Shown one piece after another: positions 57,801-64,000 of a DNA stretch of 64,000 nt. This DNA comes from Onchidella celtica (taxonomy: Eukaryota > Mollusca > Gastropoda > Systellommatophora > Onchidiidae): positions 42,100,722 to 42,164,721 of the forward strand of contig OZ007573.1 in the NCBI GenBank assembly GCA_963931925.1. The letters are read 5' to 3'. Numbering within the stretch: position 1 is the first letter of the stretch; every line of letters starts with the position of its first letter. Under the pieces are notes generated by a model. It saw only the letters and a list, made by a program, of their open reading frames with translations. It made no database searches and was not told where the DNA came from. The translations under genes were made by a program, and so were the position numbers.

Positions 57801-60800
57801 GTGGAATCTGTCCGATATAAATGTGAAACAAAATTCCCCCTTTTACATCTGAATTAACCAGCAGTTTTAAGGGTCACACCTAAAGCTACTTATTAAAATC
57901 ACCATCCACTAAGATTTTCTTGTGTTCTACTGAGTCTGATCTACTGATACCAGCATTACGACATGACAACTGTACTCACAGCTGAAACCCCGTCGACAGC
58001 AACCGCCACACAGTGATCCCCTAGCATCGTCTCCTGAAACTGCCATTCCTCCGCAGGCTCTTCATCTATCTCAACGGTAGTGTCACCTGACACTTGGCCA
58101 GGCGACAGTTCAGGAGTACGGAAGATAAAGTTGAGGCGGCCAACTTCAAATCCAATGCCAGTACCCATGGCTTTGACAAAACTTTCTTTCAGACACTGAA
58201 AAACATTACATTACAAAAAAAAAAATCAGACAATAATTCTTTCTACCATCAAACATAGACTTAACAGTGTAAGATCACATTCAACTAGGACATGTAAAGA
58301 TCCCCTAACATTTGCCCTAATTCTTAGGCTCCATATGCCTTATCCACTACAGCCTTAGTGATTGCTACTGCAAATTTTCATCAGTAGTATTAGTACCTCA
58401 AATGAATGCTAGTAGGGGCAGGTGGGTGGGGGGCTTATACATGAGGATAGTATTTTTATCCTAATTTCAAGCACTGAAGTTGGGAGAGGTGCATAAAAAT
58501 ATAAACTAATAATGATAAGTTTGCAAGAAAGGAATTGCAGTAATCTAAGTGAGAAAATATAAAAAAATGAGATCATGATCTTAAGAGAGACTTCTCTTAG
58601 AAAAGATGACATTTGATTGATTCTGCGCATCTCACGGTAGATGGTTTTACATAAATTGTGACACAGAAACACATGCAATCACGTTATACATAAATAATTA
58701 TATTTATTTTTAATAACATTGAGATCGGAGTCAAGCATTATTATGGTATGGTTGCTTTTATTTCAGTTGCGAAAGTATGTGCGCGCTAAAGAGTTTTCAC
58801 CTCAAAACAAGAAATCATTGTGGTGTCATGCATAAGACTTAAATTATAACAAGATAAGACATTCCGCTTCACACGCAAAGTTAATGTTTAATTACAACAC
58901 ATATAAGTTATTAAATTGAATACTTAACATCACTGCACAGACAAATTTTGCACAGGAAGGAAATCTATTTAACACTGAAACATACTGCAGAAGTACCATG
59001 TACTGTCACGGGAGACGCCCGCTACTCTGGCGGACTAACTCAACACTCAAGCAACCTGTCTATACATGTACATACCAAGATAAGCCAGCGAAGACCCAGA
59101 ATTTCTATCTCAAGCTACCAGTGTACAACTGTTCCAGTTTGGAACAATGGATTGAAGACAAGTGATAGGAAATATGAAAAAGGTTTGAATATGACATAGG
59201 GGACTAACAAGTATGGGAGGGTGGAAACAGGTTGGGGTGTGTGTGCCTGGAGGGGGGTCCAAAAATTATTTTGTGTCTCACAGTGTATGGTGTACACGTT
59301 ATGAAACCGACACAACAATTATATCAATGACATTTAATAAAGCATCCCCATGAATTAAAAAAACTGCAGTGCCCACTTACCCACAATCTGTAAAATGTTT
59401 TCAGCTGTTCCATGTCACCGGTTCTCTTTGCTACCTCTGACCATTCTTGAGATGTCAACTGACGTTTCATTGTCTCAAAGAATTCTGACAATGGTTTGTT
59501 CCCTGAAATGTTCAAAATAGAAATCGTCTGTATCAAAGACTAAAACCATTAATTTAACTTTAAAGAATCCAGGAATTTCTACAGAAGATGTTTTAATTGA
59601 AAACATTTCTCAGGCCCTTCTGGAAAAGGTGAAATGTGCAAATAAATCTGTTTGTTCTGACTGTCTACATAATGAGCCCCTTATTTCTTGATGATGCTTT
59701 ATATTCACAGCACAGTGAAGAAGTCAAATCTGCATGGCTAGCTTTTGCTGTCTTCATGATGTTATTTATCATATAATTTATAAAGCTTGCTGAATAGTGC
59801 GTAGTGTCAATTAAGTGTTTCCGTGGCCTTTTTTATTCTTCTGTTTCATCTTGTAAGTTGCTGTTTCCTCAAGTTACATCGGCAGCAAATTATTCCAAAG
59901 ACAATAATACCATCTTCTGTTGACATGCCAAGTGTTTTCATTATTTTTCTACCATGAGATATCATTCTTTATATTCCTTAGAATTTAGAGTCAAAACATT
60001 TTATGACCAGTTGCCTCTACAGAAAATAAAGTTATGCAGACTGCACCATCCCAAAGTTGGTGAAACTGCACCTACTTCAGTTTTCTCTTTCTTCACTCTC
60101 CTAGATCCTTTCATTCATGACAATTCCACTGCCGTCTAGCTTGCTTGTAGTTGGACAACTACATTTTGTAACTACAAAAGTACAATATGATTCACTAATG
60201 AACAATGACCTCTTTCGCTTCAGTCAATCACCATGTCAGCTATAAACTTTGCTATCTTTTGCTTGATGATGTATAATTATAAACAACTACACATGATACC
60301 TACTTGGCCATTCAACCTTCATTATATCCACACCCACAAGGCGCTCTCTCTCAGCAGCAAATACCACATAATCACCCTGATGGGAGATATTGAAGTTCAG
60401 GTCAACTCGAGGTGTAGTTTTGTCCACTGGGCTGGTGAGGAAGGGTTTACCTTTATCTGTTCTATCAAATTTGAGTGCTCGGTAAGGCACATTCAGTATT
60501 TTTGATACTGAGTATCTCATAAGAAGACGGCCAACCTGAGTGGATGAGATAATGACAAAATTGTAAAAATGATCTTTAAACTTAGTAATATTTTAAACAG
60601 ATAAACAACGAGATGGAAACTCCTGAAAGACCATACACTGCAACTGGTATCTCATAAAATCATGATAATCTTAATACCAGTTTGTTTCAACAAATTTTAA
60701 CTAGGATCAAAATTTACATCACTTTATCAAAATATTCACAGTAATTTTTGGAAAGAGTTCTGTATGTCCCAGTGACTCTCACAATATTTCACAGATTTTC

Positions 60801-61635
60801 TTTTTGTCTTCTGGTTGAATGGGCCGGTAAAGTGTAGGGCTAAGATTAGGTTTAGGGTTGGGGATAATGACAGGTCAGGGATTGTTGAAGGAAGGTCTTC
60901 CGCCCGTCCGCGCCAGTCAAGAAAACACAACTACCCCAGCCCCTTTTTGCCTGATTAGTCAATCTGACTACTGCCCATTGATACAAACTGACTAGACCCT
61001 CACGCCCCCAGGTCCATCTGACCATTCCGTGTTTTATGAGTTTAAATTGATAACAGTGACAATGTGTAACCGTAAGCTTTAATTAATAGCGGTAAAAATT
61101 ATGGCGCGGACGGGCTGAAGACCTCCCTTGTTGAATCTGAGTTTGGGGTACAATGATCTTGACCGGGTGATCGGTTTGTACAGAACTCTTTCCATATGAT
61201 ATCTAAAGAACTTCAGTGCAGGTGTTGAGCAGGTTTCAAATGATAGCCTACCTCAGGCTCAATACTACTACTAGGCTCTATCTAGATCTATCTAGATCTA
61301 GATAGATCTAGAATGACTAGATCTATGTTAGATCTGGATCTAGACTCTAGATCTAGAACTAGATCTACTACTAGCCTATGTATTATGTTATGAAATGTTC
61401 TATCATTCATCCTAATCTAGGATATATATATATATTAAAAACATGAAGGAGTTATCACTGACACACACACAGTCATTTGTACCATTGCTGACTTTGCATC
61501 TTTTTTGAAGATAAACCGTCCAATTCGATCTTTCTCCTCAAGCTGAATGCACTGTGCTGCATGTTTCCACTGCGTTTGTGTAGGATTCCAGCTCCGTGCC
61601 ATCACCGCCAGACGTACGCTGCGGTCGCCAAACAT
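45736..61635 (-). CDS. AASDHPPT: L-aminoadipate-semialdehyde dehydrogenase-phosphopantetheinyl transferase (5 exons)
   Basis: Exons on the - strand: 61635-61483, 60535-60304, 59502-59381, 58195-57980, 45897-45736. All junctions are GT-AG and in frame, giving 294 residues (human protein 309). The enzyme moves 4'-phosphopantetheine from CoA to a serine of carrier proteins such as cytosolic fatty acid synthase ACP and mitochondrial ACP. Hallmarks are EEKDRIGRFIFKKDAKSAM, GRLLMRYSVSKILN, GKPFL, NFNISHQGDYVVFAAE, the Mg-binding GVDIMK, and W-x-KES-FVKAMG. The C-terminus with PSDMEYWEVF parallels the human PEDPSFWDCF. The last intron is 12 kb and carries a full-length LINE in the same orientation. 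Confidence 0.95.
47035..47279. mobile_element. MITE family M2, copy 2
   Basis: Ends GTTCCTTTAGAATGACAAGG and GTCATTCCAAGGGGAC. The interior TTGAAGTTTCATGTGATCAC matches the complement of 15401-15637. Lies in the last AASDHPPT intron. Confidence 0.8.
47600..48600 (+). other. Unrecognised stretch with a 112-codon open frame
   Basis: 47638-47976 is open for 112 codons, but the product has no recognised domain. The following 500 bases are relatively GC-rich for the window. Could be a repeat relic. Confidence 0.25.
48812..48964. mobile_element. MITE with 22-bp perfect inverted repeat
   Basis: 48812-48833 and 48943-48964 are perfect complements (CCGCTCCGCTATTTTTACGG plus two bases). A third related GGCGGAGCGGAACGGAT lies between. 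Non-coding, within the last AASDHPPT intron. Confidence 0.78.
50637..51131 (+). repeat. Composite of two dispersed repeats
   Basis: 50637-50880 matches 1655-1900, and 50930-51131 matches 45115-45315. The two are separated by a poly-C run near 50890. Each partner elsewhere is alone, so this locus joins two independently duplicated segments or is the parent of both. Confidence 0.8.
51265..51545. promoter_or_regulatory. Candidate conserved regulatory block (TAAT-rich)
   Basis: High-complexity, homopolymer-free sequence unlike its surroundings. It has several homeodomain-type cores: TAATTATATC, CTAATTGAGATC, CAATTACG, TTATTATGAAC and GATTAATGAAACC. No open frame and no repeat partner in the window. 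The enhancer role is inference. Confidence 0.3.
53645..56662 (-). CDS. LINE endonuclease/reverse transcriptase, 1005 residues, intact
   Basis: Residues ~35-285 form an exonuclease-endonuclease-phosphatase domain: SWNVRSM, GVSETRW, IYAPTNEAT, GDANAKIG, and the catalytic SDHH near residue 273. Residues ~565-770 form the RT: LPKKGDLSNCSNYRGITLLS, EEQAGFRSNRSTTDQI, NFLDYEKAFDSIDR, GVRQGCLLSPFLF and FADD at ~749-752. The C-terminal ~150 residues contain LYGCETW, RRRWRWIGHTLRRPGNS and WNPQGKRSRGRPRGTWRR, a domain usual in these LINEs. No frameshift or stop is present, so the copy could still be competent. The enzyme nicks target DNA and copies its own RNA in place. Confidence 0.95.
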   Translation of the reverse strand: MGEGGASAPVDSMKDNGQSRKDATGPTAPSSSKSLRIASWNVRSMYEAGKSAQVTMEMRRYRLHILGVSETRWIQSGLKQLNTGEKILYSGREDKKHTEGVAIILSKHAQRSLRGWEPYGRRIILASFTTKNKNINMNIVQIYAPTNEATDEDKDDFYNQLQEIVDTLPRKDVNIIMGDANAKIGQDNTGYEDIMGCNGLGQMNENGERFASFCAFNSYVIGGSVFPHKRIHKATWISPDGVTENQIDHFCITRRFRRSLEDVIVQRGADVGSDHHMLLARLKLRLKKQGTRAGTKRRKFQVSLLDGDKKEEFQLTLRNRFKPLVDLEETVDLETHWAKVKGVFTSTCQDVIGEKKVEHKEWISQKSLDLIRIRRDLKERVNASRTRSSRVGNQEEYRASAKEVKKSIKKDKEEFIGMLAEKAEKAATGGHMRILYQTTKTLAGKYGKPEVPVKDYNRKAIFGKEAQAKRWIEHFNSLLNRPPPSNPPDILPARNDLPISCDPPTKAEINDAIKQLNRGKAAGPDQIPPEALKADAAGAAEGLHSLFSRIWIGGKFPKDWKEGHLVKLPKKGDLSNCSNYRGITLLSIPGKVFNRIILKRIQNATDQKLREEQAGFRSNRSTTDQIATLRIIVEQSLEWNSQLIVNFLDYEKAFDSIDRETLWRILRHYGIPEKMVNLIKSMYEGTSCRVVHDGELTDSFDIKTGVRQGCLLSPFLFILVIDWLMKETTSGGRNGIQWTPWTQLDDLDFADDLALLSHTHDQMQAKTTALNKISESIGLRIHPAKSKVLKIVAPLSEQVTVGDQPLEDVESFCYLGSIIDNKGGTEAEVKARIGKAQAAFTSLSKIWRTKDISLKTKLRIFNSNVKSVLLYGCETWNASQACIKRIQVFINRCLRKLLKIRWTDKVSNEIVWKRTRQNPVREEIGRRRWRWIGHTLRRPGNSITKKVLDWNPQGKRSRGRPRGTWRRARENDVQRSGKTWNNVKRLAHDREGWKVFVGGLYPDPG
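56663..56867 (-). promoter_or_regulatory. LINE 5' leader with stem-loops and possible pseudoknot
   Basis: Read on the - strand, it opens with CCCCGC/GCGGGG complementarity at the TSD junction. A GTCG-TAAGAGG-CGAC hairpin follows. Next, AGTTGG (56746-56741) can pair with CCAACT (56733-56728) while the enclosed GGTGGG (56739-56734) can pair with CCCACC (56726-56721). Such leaders often carry internal promoters or self-cleaving ribozymes; neither is shown here. Confidence 0.5.
57980..58195 (-). CDS. AASDHPPT: AASDHPPT exon 4: KESFVKAMG
   Basis: Acceptor TTTTTCAG, donor GTGAGT. It begins CLKESFVKAMGTGIGFE, holding the catalytic Glu/Lys signature of Sfp-type enzymes, then DHCVAVAVDGVSA. Confidence 0.94.
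59381..59502 (-). CDS. AASDHPPT: AASDHPPT exon 3: SEFFETMKRQLTSQEW
   Basis: Acceptor CATTTCAG, donor GTAAGT. It encodes KPLSEFFETMKRQLTSQEW and LKTFYRLW, matching the PEFFxIMKRKFTNKEW region of the human enzyme. Confidence 0.93.
60304..60535 (-). CDS. AASDHPPT: AASDHPPT exon 2: substrate-binding and GVDIMK
   Basis: Acceptor CACTCAG, donor GTAGGT. Carries VGRLLMRYSVSKILNVPY, NISHQGDYVVFAAE and the metal-binding Asp of GVDIMK. Confidence 0.93.
61270..61375. repeat. AGATCT/CTAGATCTAG palindromic cluster
   Basis: About seven AGATCT hexamers, mostly inside CTAGATCTA, within ~105 bases of AASDHPPT intron 1. It is bordered by TACTACTAG-like repeats. A smaller cluster, CTAGATCTAGATCTAG, occurs near 53483. 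Confidence 0.9.
61483..61635 (-). CDS. AASDHPPT: AASDHPPT exon 1
   Basis: Fifty-one codons from ATG at 61635. It encodes MFGDRSVRLAVMARSWNPTQ and LEEKDRIGRFIFKKDAKSAM, then a GTACAA donor, weaker than consensus but supported by frame and homology. Confidence 0.92.
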
Positions 61636-62639
61636 GACTAAATCTAGGTAAAAAGGAGAGTGTCACACTGAATTAGTTTAAAAACATTCGTAAATCCTGT
61701 GACCCGTAAGGCAAAGCATAATAAATAATGTCAATCTGATCTCGCAGGGCGCAGCCATATTAAAGGAGGATTCATTGGAAACGTTACGATATAATTTGTT
61801 AGGGAGCAGTCATTGTGAGAACTCTGGGAACCGACAACACAAGAATAAGCGTGGAAGGGGCGTTTGTGCTTAAATCTATGTTACATTTCAGTGAAAATGA
61901 CGAGCAACTGAAACATTATCAAATGAAATACTATCTTTGAGTATTTGATAGGTTTGAAATCCGTGTTTCCACCCTCTTAAAAAAAGAAAAAAGGAAAATC
62001 TGTGGAGGTGCAGCGGAGCTTGAAATAAAGCTAAAATGACGGGGTGGGGATGGGGGTGAGGCTTGTTGCAAAATTCCTCGTAGAAACGAACAATAAATGA
62101 GCTATAGAATAAATTCCAAAAAAATTGGAAAGAAAAAAAGACTTTCTGCTTTTGTGTGTCCTTCAGGCTAAGAACAAGACGAAACAGAACAATATGAGAA
62201 GGACAGGCGGTCTGAACTTTTATTTTTTCTTTATTTCTAATTCTTTCGGGATTTATTATCCAGATTATGATTTCTTGTTTGTTTTTAGGCAGGGCTTTCC
62301 AACATACACCCCCCCCCTATTTTTTTCATCCCCCCACCCCCTGACAAGATACCCCACTTTCATCGCTTACATTATAAAAACAAGTTTCCTGAAAAAGAAA
62401 ATGGGTGTATATACTGCGGTGGGCATGCGCTCTTAAAGGAAAGTAATGAGCTTAGTGGGTAGTTGGATAGGGTGGGAGCAAGGCTGACTTTAATGAAGAG
62501 GATAGGACTGAACATTACTTAAAGTCCTAGAACCACTTACCAGAGAAACATATCTCAAGAATAATTATTCAGTGAAATCAGTCATGGTCATTATTATGAC
62601 TTTTGCTAATTCGAGAATTAAGTGGCAGGAAAGTTAACG
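61636..62639. promoter_or_regulatory. Upstream region of AASDHPPT
   Basis: The sequence immediately before the start codon on the - strand should hold the 5' UTR and promoter. No TATA box or other motif is convincing. A C-rich run is at 62310-62342. Confidence 0.35.
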
Positions 62640-62875
62640 TAAACAAGAACAACAAAACTAACAATCCCAACGTCAATGACAGCAACAACAAAAACAACAT
62701 CGACAACAACCAGAACAAAAATAAACTCAGCAACACAACAACAACACAACAACAACAACAACGACAATGACAACAACAATAACAATAGCGACGACGACGC
62801 CGCCAACGACGAAAAACGACAACGACGACGATGACAACAACAACAACAACACAACAACAACAAGGACGCTACCGC
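62640..62875. repeat. CAA/CGA trinucleotide-rich low-complexity DNA
   Basis: Imperfect AAC, ACA and ACG repeats over ~235 bases. The open frames through it (poly-Thr/Asn or Leu-rich) are artefacts. Confidence 0.9.
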
Positions 62876-64000
62876 CGTTGTTCACACACCGCCAACGACA
62901 AAATCAGAAACAACGAAATGTTGGCAAGCAAAGGCACAGGCAAATAATTAACCAGGAAATTCTGTACATTGGAAAATATTGCATTTTGGAAATGTTAACT
63001 ACGGAGTTCTCATTACGAATCATATTATATATTAAAAAAAATAATTCCCAGGTTGCAATTGTCATTACAAGCCACAAATCCAAACACACCAAACATTTCG
63101 CAAGATCAAAGGAGAACTATGAGACCCCAGTTAGCTCATCAGTCGACGCTGCTGGACACAGAGCTGGACGCTAATGGAGAGGATAACGACGCCAGAGATG
63201 AGGATGATAAGAACATCAAGAACATGAAAGACTCCAATCTTTCTTGCTCATGTTCCGCGCCATTGCCATTTGATGGCTCATGGGGGATAACTGCTCCGTT
63301 GTGGCCACTCGAGTTGTCTCCTTTTGTCTTTGGTGTGGAGGTCTGAATATAGTCATATTATAATATTCAGCCACTTCTTTTGGGAATATTTACACCTTAT
63401 CGGCATGCGTTCCTGTTTGAGGCAAAATTATTCACACAGACAAAAGGTTTCATAAATATTATCTTTTAACCTGAGTTTTTATTGTTATTATTATTATTTC
63501 ACTTTTGCTTTTATTTTTTAAAAAAGTGTAATTATTTTGATATTACATTTAAACTTTTTTTAAAAAGCCAAACTAGTCACCAGAATTCGGGTGAAATTTC
63601 GATTTTTTTGTTTTGTTGAAAAACTGCTCTGCATTCTACAGGACGGTCTTCATAACCAGTAAATGAATCAACACTATAAAATGTGTCACATTACAAAATC
63701 ATGCACTTTCTAGTATTTACTCCCGTATCTCTCACCTCCTACTTAGACCAGAGCAAAGTAAAACTACATTACATGAACTAAAATAAATACAGCTCTAAAA
63801 ACGCAACCCTGATGGAATGTAGAGAGCTGAACAAGCCGTTTCATAATTTATTTTAGAATCAAAGATTACGAACATTGAAGCCTTTTTTTTTTTTATTTCC
63901 CTCGAGTACTCCTTAACCAAAACACGTGCGTGTCTGCTATTCCAAACTGGGCATTCATTTTTCCCTTTCACCGCTTTGTGCCTCTCTCCAATGGGCTATA
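62876..64000. other. Flanking DNA, no recognised gene
   Basis: A 97-codon open frame at 63053-63346 has an acidic stretch (DEDDKNIKNMKD) but no recognised domain, and no splice signals that I can tie to it. The rest is AT-rich. Confidence 0.3.

Noticed and set aside
63053-63346. Acidic open frame near the window end
   Set aside because: Flanked by low-complexity DNA, with no motif or splice evidence.

Overview
This window is metazoan nuclear DNA: intron-containing genes with canonical GT-AG splice sites, dense transposable elements, simple repeats, and one 200-base assembly gap (4790-4989). The mix of elements (tRNA-headed SINEs, LINE tails of types common in marine invertebrates, a Gmr1-like Ty3/gypsy relic, PIF/Harbinger, piggyBac, MULE and hAT relics) suggests a lophotrochozoan, plausibly a gastropod mollusc. 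That placement is inference.

Two complete host genes are recognisable, and they converge. On the + strand, 6868-26717, a 13-coding-exon gene encodes a 498-residue CD36-family scavenger receptor, closest by its cysteine pattern and C-terminal sorting signal to LIMP-2/SCARB2. On the - strand, 61635-45736, five exons encode a 294-residue Sfp-type phosphopantetheinyl transferase orthologous to AASDHPPT. I followed the reading frame through every splice junction in both genes by hand. No functional link between the two genes is evident.

Layout: 1-6800 is non-coding sequence with LINE and SINE fragments and a ~102-bp tandem array. The CD36 introns (6.9-26.6 kb) hold four or more MITE types, three SINE copies of one family, two minisatellites, an internally deleted LINE derivative with a 13-bp target-site duplication, and a TTAA-flanked piggyBac-like element. 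From 26.7 to 32 kb lies 3' flank or UTR with little recognisable. From 32.3 to 44.4 kb is a transposon graveyard: a LINE tail, a PIF/Harbinger derivative, a foldback element, hAT-like and MULE transposase relics including a chimeric junction, a Gmr1-like gag-protease-integrase relic, a 40-nt tRNA-Leu primer-binding site, and a possible pogo relic. From 45.7 to 61.6 kb is AASDHPPT. Its 12-kb last intron carries a full-length LINE with an intact 1005-residue ORF and 11-bp target-site duplication, and a TAAT-rich block that may be a conserved regulatory element. The remainder to 64 kb is upstream flank.

I found no convincing new multi-gene system. The most unusual items are the pseudoknot-like fold shared by two LINE 5' leaders, the extended tRNA-Leu-complementary primer site, the candidate conserved non-coding block at 51.3-51.5 kb, and several insertions whose boundaries are fixed by target-site duplications.
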